Made by a program: the position numbers and the translations under genes | Source: Weeksella virosa DSM 16922 | GTDB lineage: Bacteria; Bacteroidota; Bacteroidia; Flavobacteriales; Weeksellaceae | DNA length: 64,000 nucleotides | NCBI RefSeq assembly: GCF_000189415.1 | Contig: NC_015144.1 | Location: 1,412,001 to 1,476,000 of the forward strand | Reading direction: 5' to 3' | Notes under the pieces: model-generated | Databases searched by the model: none | What the model was told of the DNA's origin: nothing | The model's input: only the letters and a program-made list of their open reading frames with translations | Shown: positions 9,900-18,567 of the stretch, piece by piece | Layout: each line of letters begins with the position of its first letter | Position numbering within the stretch: position 1 is the stretch's first letter

Positions 9900-10898
9900 A
9901 TGAGTGATTCAGATAATAAAAAGAAAGCATTACAACTTGTTCTCGATAAGATGGACAAGGCATACGGTAAAGGAACTGTAATGCGAATGGGCGACTCTGC
10001 CATAGACGATAAAATAGAAGTAATACCTTCGGGATCATTAGGCTTAGATATAGCCTTAGGAGTAGGAGGTTATCCTCGCGGCCGTGTAATAGAAATCTAC
10101 GGACCAGAATCTTCTGGTAAAACTACTCTTACACTTCATGCTATTGCCGAAGCTCAAAAGCAGGGAGGTATTGCAGCATTTATTGATGCCGAACATGCTT
10201 TTGATCGCTATTATGCAGAAAAATTAGGAGTTAATATAGAAGAGCTAATTGTCTCTCAGCCCGATAATGGTGAGCAAGCTCTAGAGATTGCAGATAATCT
10301 TATCCGTTCGGGGGCAATCGATATAATTGTAATCGACTCGGTAGCTGCCTTGACTCCGAAAGCGGAAATCGAAGGAGAAATGGGAGATTCTCGTATGGGA
10401 TTACAAGCTCGTTTGATGTCGCAGGCATTACGTAAATTGACTGCCACAATCAATAAAACAAAATGTACAGCAATCTTCATTAATCAGTTAAGAGAGAAAA
10501 TTGGGGTGATGTTTGGTAATCCAGAGACAACCACCGGAGGAAATGCATTGAAGTTTTATGCTTCTGTTCGATTAGATATCCGTCGCTCTACACAAATAAA
10601 AAACGGAGACGAAGTTATTGGAAACCATACAAAAGTAAAAGTCGTAAAAAACAAAGTAGCTCCACCTTTCCGTCAGGCAGAATTCGATATTATGTATGGC
10701 GAAGGAATCTCGAAAGTTGGTGAAATACTCGATTTAGCAGTGGAAAAAGGCATTGTGCAAAAATCGGGTTCGTGGTACTCGTATAATGAAAGTAAACTAG
10801 GACAAGGGCGTGATGCTGTAAAAGAAGTTCTGAGAGATAATCCGGAGTTGTCAGAAGAAATCGAAGAGAAAATATTAGAAGTTATTCGTGAAGAATAA
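9900..10898 (+). CDS. recA: Recombinase RecA
   Basis: The DNA strand-exchange and SOS co-protease, 332 residues. Walker [10 protein letters not shown] is at residues 68-76, Walker [12 protein letters not shown] at about 140-150 and the DNA-binding loop [20 protein letters not shown] follows. The C-terminal acidic tail is short, which fits the length. It is followed by a strong terminator. No LexA-like operator was recognised upstream, where bcp is only 10 nt away. Confidence 0.98.
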   Translation: MSDSDNKKKALQLVLDKMDKAYGKGTVMRMGDSAIDDKIEVIPSGSLGLDIALGVGGYPRGRVIEIYGPESSGKTTLTLHAIAEAQKQGGIAAFIDAEHAFDRYYAEKLGVNIEELIVSQPDNGEQALEIADNLIRSGAIDIIVIDSVAALTPKAEIEGEMGDSRMGLQARLMSQALRKLTATINKTKCTAIFINQLREKIGVMFGNPETTTGGNALKFYASVRLDIRRSTQIKNGDEVIGNHTKVKVVKNKVAPPFRQAEFDIMYGEGISKVGEILDLAVEKGIVQKSGSWYSYNESKLGQGRDAVKEVLRDNPELSEEIEEKILEVIREE

Positions 10899-10931
10899 AT
10901 TATAATAAGGTTTTTTCTAGTTATTAATGAT

Positions 10932-10962
10932 AAAATCCGAAGTAAAAACTTCGGATTTTTTT
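10932..10962 (+). terminator. Intrinsic terminator of bcp-recA
   Basis: A 10-bp perfect stem AAATCCGAAG / CTTCGGATTT around TAAAAA is followed by T residues. It sits 34 nt after recA and before the convergent gene ending at 10993. Confidence 0.9.
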
Positions 10963-10992
10963 GTGTCATTTTCTTAGAGTTTTCTATAGAAA

Positions 10993-12435
10993 TTACTCCA
11001 GTAAAAGATGCTCGTTATACCCGAACATTCCACGTTCTTTAATCAATTCAACTACACTTTTTGGACATTCTTTTTCCCAACCACTTTCGTTATTAGAAAT
11101 TTTTCTCAGGATATCTCGTGAATAGGTATTCAGATAATCTTCGTTGTATTCGGTAATGTCTTCAATTTTATCATTATACAAGAAAAACTTATACAATTCG
11201 TGTAGATTTTTCTCTACTTTCAGGTTTTTAGAGTTCAACAAAAGGTTGTCTTTTTTATCTAAATAAGGGTAGAGGAAAATCTTCATTTGTTTTTTAAAAA
11301 GTTTACCGAAAGCTTCCATTATTCCACCCGGAAGATTGGTATAATAATTCTCTTTGAAGATTTCTAATAAATTGTTTACACCCATTGCCAAACCAATTTT
11401 AGTCTGATTTCGGGTGAATTTCGAAAAATAATCAACCAGTTTATAATACTCAGAAAAATTAGAAATAATTACATTAAATCCTAAGCTACCAATGATATCT
11501 GCCCGATCGAGGAAATCTCTTTCATCCAGCTCACCTTGTAAGCCCGATGCAATTAAGTTGCTCAGGGTGATCTCGAATAGGATTTCGGTATTGTTATCCG
11601 TAACGCCTTCGGTTTGCCTAAACTGGCTCAATCCACCCTGAAACATGTCCATATTCACATTCATAACCGGGCGGAAAGATCCGCGAACGGCATAAATATT
11701 TTTTTTGTATAACAAATCTGCCGGCAGTATATTTTTACCTTCAGGGTTGAAAATCGCAACATCGGTAAAGCCATTTTTCACCAATTGCAAACTCATCAAA
11801 CGGTTATCTACATACTTGAAATGCGGCCCTCGAAAATTGATCATATCAATTTCTAGCTGATCTTTATCGAGCGAATCATATAGAGATTTTATCAATTCTC
11901 TTGGGTTTTCGTATAGATAATATGCGCCATAGATGAGATTTACCCCCAAAATTCCCAAAGTTTCTTGTTGTAACTTTGCAGAGTTTTCTTTGAATTTTAC
12001 GTGTACTACAATTTCGTCGGCTTCTTTGTCTTCTACATTTAGTTTAAAACGAATTCCGACCCAACCATGTCCTTCATTTTTTTTAGAATAATCTATCGTA
12101 GTTACGGTATTTGCATAAGCAAAAAAACATTTTTCTTGATGATGTTCTTTGTTTAATCTCTCCATCATCAAAACCATTTCATGATCGAGCATTTTTTTTA
12201 GTCGCTTTTGCGTTACGTAGCGGTTATCGCTTTCTGCACCATAAATCGCATCAGAGAAATCCTTGTCATAGGCGCTCATTGCCTTGGCAAGTGTGCCAGA
12301 AGCTGCACCAGCACGATAGAAAAAACGAACTGTTTCTTGTCCTGCTCCAATTTCGGCGAAAGAGCCGTAAATCTTTGGGTTGAGGTTAATGATAAGTGCC
12401 TTTTGTTTTGGAGTTAATACTTGTTGAATCGACAT
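10993..12435 (-). CDS. Conserved Bacteroidota protein of unknown function
   Basis: A 480-residue soluble protein starting MSIQQVLTPKQKALIINLNP. I recognise it as a protein conserved across Flavobacteriia whose database names are inconsistent; I see no nucleotidyltransferase, TonB-receptor or other motif that would justify a function. It has no signal peptide or membrane segment. Conserved stretches include GSFAEIGAGQETVRFFYRAG near the N-terminus, GILGVNLIYGAYYLYENP, and GVNNLLEIF in the C-terminal third. The frame stays open upstream to 12531 but MSIQQ at 12435 is the start found in homologues. It is convergent with recA and divergent from the metallo-hydrolase gene. Confidence 0.85.
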   Translation of the reverse strand: MSIQQVLTPKQKALIINLNPKIYGSFAEIGAGQETVRFFYRAGAASGTLAKAMSAYDKDFSDAIYGAESDNRYVTQKRLKKMLDHEMVLMMERLNKEHHQEKCFFAYANTVTTIDYSKKNEGHGWVGIRFKLNVEDKEADEIVVHVKFKENSAKLQQETLGILGVNLIYGAYYLYENPRELIKSLYDSLDKDQLEIDMINFRGPHFKYVDNRLMSLQLVKNGFTDVAIFNPEGKNILPADLLYKKNIYAVRGSFRPVMNVNMDMFQGGLSQFRQTEGVTDNNTEILFEITLSNLIASGLQGELDERDFLDRADIIGSLGFNVIISNFSEYYKLVDYFSKFTRNQTKIGLAMGVNNLLEIFKENYYTNLPGGIMEAFGKLFKKQMKIFLYPYLDKKDNLLLNSKNLKVEKNLHELYKFFLYNDKIEDITEYNEDYLNTYSRDILRKISNNESGWEKECPKSVVELIKERGMFGYNEHLLLE

Positions 12436-12566
12436 AATTTTGCAGAAAATTTTTTGTTGCCGTAAATTTATCAAATCAAGTCCGATTAACAAACGAATAC
12501 GTTTAAAATAAAAGTTAGGTGTATTTTTCATTTATCGTTTTGTTGTAGGATAGTAGACCAAGAAAC

Positions 12567-13337
12567 ATGTTAAAAGCAACTTTTTTAGGCACAGGAACAT
12601 CACAAGGTGTTCCGGTTATTGCATCCGATCATCCCGTAAATTTTTCTAATGATCCTAGAGATAAGCGTTTGCGATCATCTTTTATGGTAGAAAAAAATGA
12701 AACGCGTGTAGTGGTAGATTGTAGCCCAGATTTTCGGTATCAGATGTTGAGAGAAAACGTACAAAATCTAGATGCGATAGTTTTCACGCATGAGCACAAT
12801 GACCATGTTTTGGGTATTGATGATACAAGGCCATTAATTTTCAAGGCTAAAAGAGATTTGCCAATTTATGGATTGCCACGTGTGTTGAATCAGATACGCG
12901 TACGTTTTCCGTATATTTTTGATGGTACTAAATATCCTGGTATTCCACAAGTAGAAGAGCATGCAATTGGATTGGAGCCTTTTTATATCAACGATATACA
13001 TATCCAACCTGTAGAGGTAATGCATGGTGGATTGTCTATTTTAGGATATATTTTTGATAAGAAAATCGCTTATCTTACAGATGTGAAATCTTTGCCAGAA
13101 AAAACATTAGAAAAACTAGAAAATCTAGATGTTTTAGTTTTGAGTGCTTTGCGACAAGAAAATCCACATCATGCACACTTGTTATTGGCAGATGCTATAG
13201 AAATTACCCAAAAACTCCAGCCAAAACAAACTTACTTCACTCATATCAGTGTAGAAATGGGCTTCTATGAAGAGGTCAACTCTTTGTTACCGAAAGGGAT
13301 GGATTTGGCTTATGATAAAATGCAAATATTTTTATAG
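12567..13337 (+). CDS. MBL-fold metallohydrolase (PhnP-like)
   Basis: A 256-residue metallo-beta-lactamase-fold hydrolase. The metal motif HxHxDH appears as HEHNDH at residues 75-80 and is extended by further ligands at EVMHGG, the aspartate of YLTDVK and the histidine of THISVE. The N-terminal GTGTSQGVPV is typical of the PhnP / RNase Z-like branch that hydrolyses phosphodiesters such as cyclic phosphates. No phn genes are near, so the substrate is open. The gene stands alone, just before the tRNA-Leu promoter. Confidence 0.85.
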   Translation: MLKATFLGTGTSQGVPVIASDHPVNFSNDPRDKRLRSSFMVEKNETRVVVDCSPDFRYQMLRENVQNLDAIVFTHEHNDHVLGIDDTRPLIFKAKRDLPIYGLPRVLNQIRVRFPYIFDGTKYPGIPQVEEHAIGLEPFYINDIHIQPVEVMHGGLSILGYIFDKKIAYLTDVKSLPEKTLEKLENLDVLVLSALRQENPHHAHLLLADAIEITQKLQPKQTYFTHISVEMGFYEEVNSLLPKGMDLAYDKMQIFL

Positions 13338-13343
13338 ATTTTT

Positions 13344-13374
13344 TTTGTAGTAAAAAGAAAGCGTCCTATATTTG
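13344..13374 (+). promoter_or_regulatory. Promoter of tRNA-Leu
   Basis: A -33 TTTG at 13344-13347 and a -7 TATATTTG at 13367-13374 are separated by 19 nt, the Bacteroidota primary-sigma arrangement. The tRNA starts 15 nt further on. Confidence 0.75.
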
Positions 13375-13388
13375 CAACCACAATAATG

Positions 13389-13469
13389 GCTCGGATGGCG
13401 GAATTGGTAGACGCGCACGACTCAAACTCGTGTTCCATTGGAGTGTGGGTTCGATTCCCACTCCGAGTA
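13389..13469 (+). tRNA. tRNA-Leu (CAA)
   Basis: An 81-nt class II tRNA. The acceptor stem GCTCGGA pairs with TCCGAGT (one G-T), the anticodon arm CACGA/TCGTG encloses CTCAAAC with anticodon CAA (13423-13425), a long variable arm TCC-ATT-GGA is present and the T arm is GTGGG/CCCAC. Discriminator A; CCA is not encoded. A decayed phage-like segment lies directly downstream. Confidence 0.95.
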
Positions 13470-13472
13470 CTG

Positions 13473-13507
13473 AAACCCTTAATATATAACGTATTAAGGG
13501 TTTTTTA
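13473..13507 (+). terminator. Intrinsic terminator of tRNA-Leu
   Basis: A 12-bp perfect stem AAACCCTTAATA / TATTAAGGGTTT is followed by T residues, three bases after the tRNA. Confidence 0.9.
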
Positions 13508-13662
13508 TTTGAATGTTTCCGAACATTTGAGAAAACAGCAAAGACAAATGAACTATATCGCACGATAGTTTTCCTCAAATTACACGGGCATGTTTAGCTC
13601 GCATATCAAAAGAAAAAATTAGATTATAGATAAAAAGATTTTTCATTTATGAGGTAGTTTTT

Positions 13663-13857
13663 TTATTGTTTGATAATCAATGTATTGAAACTTTTCGAAA
13701 AATTTATAAACGCACACACCACCTCATCAAATTGTTTAGCCATTAAATCAAGCAAAACAATACTGTCTTTTCCTGCCGAATAAAAAAGTATTGCACGGTT
13801 TGAACGATCTCGAACCGTGCTAATTACTTTTTTTGCATGCTCTAAAGGCGTTAACAT
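13663..13857 (-). pseudogene. Truncated PAPS-reductase-like (phage type) fragment
   Basis: The 64 residues begin MLTPLEHAKKVIS and carry the PP-loop FYSAGKDSIVLLDLM of the phosphoadenosine phosphosulfate reductase / adenine nucleotide alpha hydrolase family. Full members are some 200-250 residues. The match stops after about 50 residues (EVVCAF) and the rest (INFSKSFNTLIIKQ) looks like read-through into unrelated AT-rich DNA, so the gene has lost its 3' end. In Bacteroidota such genes often belong to prophages. The ATG lies two bases after the stop of the small upstream ORF (TAATATG), as in a compact phage operon. Confidence 0.6.
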
Positions 13858-13858
13858 A

Positions 13859-14011
13859 TTAACCCCCACTTAAACCAAATGCTCGGCGTACATCGTAATA
13901 CCTTTGTCTACGAGATACAAATCTGTTACCTCTACCAGCGGGTCCACCACTTGCCACCGATGAAGTTCTACTACCCCCTCGATAACCCGACGATGCATTC
14001 GTTGTGCGCAA
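13859..14011 (-). CDS. Putative small Gly/Arg/Ser-rich protein
   Basis: A 50-residue frame with a TTG start at 14011, preceded at about 11 nt by AGGAG. The product is rich in Gly, Arg and Ser and ends RRQRYYDVRRAFGLSGG. It sits tightly between the ASCH gene and the PAPS-reductase-like fragment and is followed at once by the ATG of the latter, which supports a real phage-type gene. An overlapping frame in the same stretch (42 codons, 13870-13998) is also open, so the call is tentative. I do not recognise the family. Confidence 0.35.
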   Translation of the reverse strand: MRTTNASSGYRGGSRTSSVASGGPAGRGNRFVSRRQRYYDVRRAFGLSGG

Positions 14012-14080
14012 TTGTCTTTGTACTCCTAATCTATAAACAACTCAGCTAAATATTTAAAATGTTAAACAATAATTATTCAT

Positions 14081-14461
14081 TTATGGTCTAGAAATGATTT
14101 CGCCTAAGCTATATTCAATAATAGCCGCATTATAATCTTTACCCTTTTCATCTTGTAAAATGATCAATTCACCTGTTTCTTCATCTACTAATAAAAATAT
14201 ATCTGCCCTTTCTACTTTCACCACCATTCTCGGGCGTGTACCTTTGTACGCACCTGTAAGAAATGTTATTGTGTCATATTCAACGGGCAGAATATTGCCC
14301 GTTTCTTCATCTTCGATTACATAACCCTCTTCATCTACCCGACAATACCTGTGCACGTTTTTAGGTCTAATTTCTCTTGTTTCTATTTTCTTTGTGCCTG
14401 CAAGTATCTCATCAAAATAAACTTGCTTAATGCTTAATGTTAAATTTTTTTTCTTACTCAT
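14081..14461 (-). CDS. ASCH-domain-like protein, probable phage remnant
   Basis: A 126-residue protein whose N-terminal part (LTLSIKQVYFDEILAGTKKI followed by ETREIRP) resembles the opening strand and helix of ASCH / PUA-like RNA-binding domains, with the usual I-L-x-G-x-K-x-x-E-x-R pattern. The middle has two acidic repeats of the form DEETG (about residues 49-55 and 95-101). It is first in a minus-strand group with the Gly/Arg-rich ORF and the truncated PAPS-reductase gene, an association typical of Bacteroidota prophages. It appears intact but the rest of the element is gone. Biochemical role unknown. Confidence 0.6.
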   Translation of the reverse strand: MSKKKNLTLSIKQVYFDEILAGTKKIETREIRPKNVHRYCRVDEEGYVIEDEETGNILPVEYDTITFLTGAYKGTRPRMVVKVERADIFLLVDEETGELIILQDEKGKDYNAAIIEYSLGEIISRP

Positions 14462-14504
14462 AATGTTGATTTTCTACAAAATAAATAAATGATATTCAGA
14501 ATAA

Positions 14505-14550
14505 AGAAAAAATCCCTACTGTAAAGAAATTTTTCTTGTTAGTAGGGATT
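14505..14550 (-). terminator. Intrinsic terminator of the outer-membrane receptor gene
   Basis: AATCCCTACT (14511-14520) and AGTAGGGATT (14541-14550) form a perfect 10-bp stem. Reading the minus strand, the stem is followed by a T run (plus-strand A at 14505-14510). It lies 25 nt after the stop of the receptor gene. Confidence 0.85.
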
Positions 14551-14574
14551 TGTTAGTTTATTCGGCACTATGGT

Positions 14575-17076
14575 TTATTCTGGCATCATTTCATCTCTCA
14601 TTCCACCGTTATCATCCATATTGTTTTGGCGATCGCGTTGTTTCGGTTGATTAGCTTTTAGACGATACGTAAAGCTTAGATTAATCATTCGAGTGTTCCA
14701 ACGCATTTCAGATTCTGTTAAGAAATCATTTCCGTATGAGGTAAAAGCACGTTTACGAGAATCGAAAACGTCGCGTACATTCAGGGTAAATGTTCCTCTT
14801 CCTTTCAGGATATCTTTGGTTAGCGATGCATCCATACTAATATTTGCGTTTACATCTTGTCGAGCATTTTTTGTTTTTCCGCGGTACATTCCGGCCAATT
14901 GAAATCCGAAGTCTGCCGGAAGCTTAAAGTTTGATGAAAGTCTTGCAAAAGAGCTTATTCCGTCACCTTTGAAATTGAAGTTTTCGGTTACGTTATGTTC
15001 GCTACCGTCTGCTTCTCGGTAGGTATATGTATAATCGATTTCTCCTTTATCATCATATCCAAACACGTTGATGCTTCCCATTAGATTCCACCATCTGAAT
15101 GGGCGGTAAGTAAATGTAAGGTCTAATCCGTAACGATCTTGCGTTCCTAGATTAATTGGCAAACTCTCGAAATATTGTCCGGCATTGTAATTCAGATTAC
15201 GGTAAACATCGGTCGAACGTTGGTAATAGATATTTGGTGTAATCATCAATTTACCGATATTGGTAATGTACGATAATTCGATAGCATTGGTATAGGTTGG
15301 GTTGATGTCTGGATTTCCTTTTCGGATGTTTTGGTCATCACTATAGGTGAAGTAGGGTAATAAGAAGAACGACATCGGGCGTCGAATTCTACGAGAATAG
15401 CTTAATTGTAATTGATTTTTATCGTTGAACTCATAGTTTAGGGTTGCTGACGGGAACCAATCAACATACTCTTTATTAATGGTTTTTTTCAGAGTTTCAT
15501 CCTTGATTGTCATATCCGAATATTCCATACGAACTCCTGCAAAGTAGGTAAATTTTCCGATAGTATTTCCGTACTGCGTATAGGCTGCATACACATTCTG
15601 GAAGTTGTCTACCTCTGCATTGAAGCCAGGAATCTGTGTCCACAGATTATCTATTAGTCGAGTAGCTCTAAAGGTTGTGGTGGTGTTTTCTATGTTTCCG
15701 CGAGCACCTAATTCAAACTTTCCTTTTTCACCTATTGGTTTCACATAATCGGCAGATATCGTTACCGATTTATAGTTTTCGTAACTACTTGCAGCTTCTT
15801 GACGGATTTGTCGAGAATTTCTAAAGTTGCGTAAATCTGCTTCTTCATCTTCTTTTGCATACGACATACGTGCATTTACTGAGAATTCATGTCCTTTATT
15901 ATCAAATTTGTGCGTGTAGTTGAAATCCGCATCGATATTGTGTTCGATTTCATCTTCATTTTGTTTTCTTACCTGATCATAAAAAGAAAATTTATCATCG
16001 TTGGCATAGGTATATAAAATGTTACTCAAGGAGTTTCCGTTATTGAAACGGTATCCTGCAGAGAAAGTAAAGCTATTTTTTGGGTCTAAATAATACTCGA
16101 AACCAGCACGAAAATTAAAGTTTCTTCTGATTCGGTCATTATTCCTTTGCGTTTCGCGGTAGCTGTACAGAATGTCATCATACCCAACTTCATCGTTTCC
16201 TATTCGTTCTTCTCTGGGATTGTAGAAAGTTGTTTTCACCGAGCTTTCACCTTCTCTTTTCGAGTATCGGAAACCGAAATTTGTAAAAAGATTAATTTTA
16301 TTGGTGCGATAGTTAAGATTGGCATTAGCTCCTACCGATTCTGGAGTTCCGGCATTGGCTGTGATGGATCCGTTGAAGCCGTTGTTCGATCCTTTTTTCA
16401 GAATAATATTGATGATTCCAGCAGAACCAGAAGCTTCGTATCGGGAAGAAGGATTGGTGATTACTTCTACTCTCTCTACATTTTCTGATGGGATGTTTTT
16501 CAATGCTTCGGCAGGATTAGAAATTCCTAACATCCCCGAAGGTTTACCATCGATCAGAAATTTAACGTTTTCATTTCCTCGGAGCGACACATTACCTTCT
16601 GTATCTACTTGTACCGATGGGACGTTTTGTAGAGCATCAGACAAGCTTTGTCCTTGTGACATCGGGTCGTTGGCCATATCGTATACTTTTTTGTCGAGCT
16701 CTACTTTGTAGATAGGCTTTTCTGCTACAATAGTGGCGGCTTGTAGAGAAATCACTTCTTCTGCAGCGAGCGGAATGTTTCCTAGATTAAGGGTTTCTGT
16801 TACACGCACTTGCTTTTCTATTGTAGAATAGCCCAGTGCTTCTATCACAAAAAGATAATCTCCTTGGGGTAAATCGTATAGAAAGTCTCCATTTGCGTTG
16901 GTAATAACCTCGGCAATATAGCCAGCTTGATTATTTTCTATAATTACCGAAGCAAATTCTATTGGTTTTTGTGTACTGTTGTTGGTTACTTTTCCAGTTA
17001 CTTTAAAGGTGTCTTGAGCCATTACATTAATCGCAAAAAAACTCAAGATAATCCAGGATAAATTTTTGATACTCAT
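14575..17076 (-). CDS. TonB-family outer-membrane beta-barrel protein with carboxypeptidase-like N-domain
   Basis: The 833-residue protein has a signal peptide (about 1-20, ending VMAQ), a carboxypeptidase-regulatory-like beta-sandwich (about 24-105), a plug domain with SLSDALQNVPSVQVD and FLIDGKPSG, and a long beta-barrel with many aromatic and Asn-rich strands to the C-terminus. It fits the outer-membrane beta-barrel (OMP_b-brl_3) branch of TonB-linked proteins in Bacteroidota. The very end (RDRQNNMDDNGGMRDEMMPE) is polar and Met/Asp-rich, extending past the last strand. No SusD partner is adjacent, so the substrate is unknown. It diverges from the small Spy-like gene starting at 17201. Confidence 0.9.
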   Translation of the reverse strand: MSIKNLSWIILSFFAINVMAQDTFKVTGKVTNNSTQKPIEFASVIIENNQAGYIAEVITNANGDFLYDLPQGDYLFVIEALGYSTIEKQVRVTETLNLGNIPLAAEEVISLQAATIVAEKPIYKVELDKKVYDMANDPMSQGQSLSDALQNVPSVQVDTEGNVSLRGNENVKFLIDGKPSGMLGISNPAEALKNIPSENVERVEVITNPSSRYEASGSAGIINIILKKGSNNGFNGSITANAGTPESVGANANLNYRTNKINLFTNFGFRYSKREGESSVKTTFYNPREERIGNDEVGYDDILYSYRETQRNNDRIRRNFNFRAGFEYYLDPKNSFTFSAGYRFNNGNSLSNILYTYANDDKFSFYDQVRKQNEDEIEHNIDADFNYTHKFDNKGHEFSVNARMSYAKEDEEADLRNFRNSRQIRQEAASSYENYKSVTISADYVKPIGEKGKFELGARGNIENTTTTFRATRLIDNLWTQIPGFNAEVDNFQNVYAAYTQYGNTIGKFTYFAGVRMEYSDMTIKDETLKKTINKEYVDWFPSATLNYEFNDKNQLQLSYSRRIRRPMSFFLLPYFTYSDDQNIRKGNPDINPTYTNAIELSYITNIGKLMITPNIYYQRSTDVYRNLNYNAGQYFESLPINLGTQDRYGLDLTFTYRPFRWWNLMGSINVFGYDDKGEIDYTYTYREADGSEHNVTENFNFKGDGISSFARLSSNFKLPADFGFQLAGMYRGKTKNARQDVNANISMDASLTKDILKGRGTFTLNVRDVFDSRKRAFTSYGNDFLTESEMRWNTRMINLSFTYRLKANQPKQRDRQNNMDDNGGMRDEMMPE

Positions 17077-17200
17077 ATTATTTTATATAATCTTGAGTAT
17101 TATAGACAAGTTATTACAGAAAAGGTTTAATGCACGAATAAATTTTTTATCATAATTAAACCTTTTTACCTTTACCTTGTCATAAGCGTAGAGAATTAAT

Positions 17201-17533
17201 ATGACAATTATGAATTGTAAAATAAAGTTAATGGTCTTGATGGGTGTTTTTGGCGTATCAACCTCGGTTCGAGCACAAAACCCTGTAAAATTAGAAAAGC
17301 ATTCGATGACCAAATTGAAACAAGAATTAGACTTATCGGATGATCAAATTAATCGTATCAAAAAAATTTATGCTTCGTATGCGGGTGAGAAAGAAGAATT
17401 GCGCAAGAAAATGAATGAAATCCGTGCGAAAGAAAAAGCAGAAATTGGTCGTGTTTTGAGTGCTGACCAACTTAAAAAGTTGGAAGAGTTGAAGGCAAAG
17501 CATCATCGGTCTCGTAAACCAATGCAAAAATAA
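17201..17533 (+). CDS. Small periplasmic helical protein, Spy/CpxP-like
   Basis: A 110-residue protein with a signal peptide ending VRAQ and a mature part made of charged helices (KLKQELDLSDDQINRIKKIY, then AEIGRVLSADQLKKLEELKA). The pattern of an L-x-L-s-x-x-Q helix followed by an L-s-x-x-Q helix resembles the Spy/CpxP and heavy-metal-resistance families of periplasmic chaperone-like proteins. The C-terminus is basic (HHRSRKPMQK). A second Met at 17210 is an equally possible start. Its divergence from the outer-membrane protein gene could reflect a shared envelope role, but that is inference. Confidence 0.6.
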   Translation: MTIMNCKIKLMVLMGVFGVSTSVRAQNPVKLEKHSMTKLKQELDLSDDQINRIKKIYASYAGEKEELRKKMNEIRAKEKAEIGRVLSADQLKKLEELKAKHHRSRKPMQK

Positions 17534-17643
17534 TTTTTCTCATTGTAGAGAAGATTATTAGAGGATATCAGCTTGTATCATCTGAAGAATTTTATTTTCT
17601 TCGGATATATACTGGGTGGTTGGACTAGAGAAAAAACGAAAAG

Positions 17644-17675
17644 TTTGTATAATGTAGAAAATTATTCTATTTTTG
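17644..17675 (+). promoter_or_regulatory. Promoter of tRNA-Ala
   Basis: A -33 TTTG at 17644-17647 and a -7 TATTTTTG at 17668-17675 are 20 nt apart. The tRNA starts 11 nt later. Confidence 0.7.
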
Positions 17676-17685
17676 TCGGCGTATT

Positions 17686-17759
17686 GGGGAATTGGCGCAG
17701 CTGGCTAGCGCGTTTGACTGGCAGTCAAAAGGTCACGGGTTCGAATCCCGTATTCTCCA
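17686..17759 (+). tRNA. tRNA-Ala (GGC)
   Basis: A 74-nt cloverleaf. The acceptor GGGGAAT pairs with ATTCTCC (one G-T), the anticodon arm TTTGA/TCAAA encloses CTGGCAG with anticodon GGC (17720-17722), and the T arm is CGGGTTCGAATCCCG. Discriminator A; CCA not encoded. An IS3 transposase fragment lies about 170 nt downstream. Confidence 0.95.
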
Positions 17760-17925
17760 CAACACACACACTATATATCAGTAAATTATAAAATACTCGG
17801 ACTAAATCAGGGACTTTATCCTAATTTTTGTCTAAGTTTTCTTTTGTATGACGTATCCAAGTTCAGAGAAATAAAAAAGTTGTGTAAGCTACTTTTTTTT
17901 GTTACCACTGTAAACTTAATAATTG

Positions 17926-18165
17926 TTATTCATTAATTTCAAATTGATTAGGAGATTTATACCTCAATGATTGATGCGGTCTTTGGTGATTGTATTCCCA
18001 TTGCTACTGGGTTACTTTTAGTTCCACTTGTTGTATTGAGTCCTAGATGTAAGGATTTAATAGTTCTTCTCTGCAGCTTCGGTTGATTTTTTCGATCAGT
18101 GCGTTCTGGGTTGGCTTTCCAGGTTGGATGTAATGGATTTTTACTTGATTTTCCTTTATCTATTC
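17926..18165 (-). pseudogene. IS3-family transposase (OrfB) C-terminal remnant
   Basis: Read on the minus strand, the stretch encodes HYIQPGKPTQNALIEKINRS, then a stop, then after a shift of frame DSIQQVELKVTQ, another stop, and WEYNHQRPHQSLRYKSPNQF. These are the conserved end of the IS3-family integrase core: the YIQPGKPTQNAFIE block with its catalytic glutamate, and the NHxRPHxSLxxxSP block. Internal stops and frame changes make it non-functional. No OrfA and no clear terminal inverted repeats remain. The rest of 17760-18250 shows no gene. Confidence 0.85.
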
Positions 18166-18250
18166 TAAAAATAAACATAGACTATTCACTCTTTTGGTTA
18201 TATTTGATGTGGTTATATTTGCAAGTAGAAATTATAAAATAAAGATATTT

Positions 18251-18562
18251 ATGTTTGGAAATTTAATGGGTATGATGGAAAAACTAAACGGAATAAAAGA
18301 AAAGTTTAGTGATCTGAAAGAAGAATTGGATAACGATCTATTTATTGCAAAATCTATTTCTGGAAATGTGAAAATTACCATGTCGAAATTTGCTACCATC
18401 AAAGATATTGAGATTGCAGAAGGTTTGGACAAAGAACAATTGGAAGATGAATTGGTTTTGACGCTGAATCGTGCTTTGGAGAAAGTGAAAACCGAAGCGA
18501 TGGAGAAAGCAAGAAAAACAGCAGCCGAAAATATGCCCAATATTCCTGGCTTACCTTTTTAA
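18251..18562 (+). CDS. YbaB/EbfC-family nucleoid-associated protein
   Basis: A 103-residue protein beginning MFGNLMGMMEKLNGIKEKFS. It shows the YbaB pattern: an N-terminal helix rich in Met and charged residues, a central sheet (SISGNVKITMSKFATIKDIE), and a C-terminal helix with ALEKVKTEAMEKARKTAAEN, ending in the usual Met/Pro/Gly-rich tail (MPNIPGLPF). Family members form dimers that bind DNA and compact the nucleoid. The frame is open upstream to 18194, but 18251 gives the normal family length and start. It is followed directly by a terminator. Confidence 0.9.
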   Translation: MFGNLMGMMEKLNGIKEKFSDLKEELDNDLFIAKSISGNVKITMSKFATIKDIEIAEGLDKEQLEDELVLTLNRALEKVKTEAMEKARKTAAENMPNIPGLPF

Positions 18563-18567
18563 AATAT

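Noticed and set aside
12111-12417. Plus-strand frames inside the 10993-12435 gene
   Set aside because: They are antisense to a clearly conserved protein and show no coding pattern of their own.
13386-13578. Short frames over tRNA-Leu on either strand
   Set aside because: They translate the tRNA and its terminator and are not genes.
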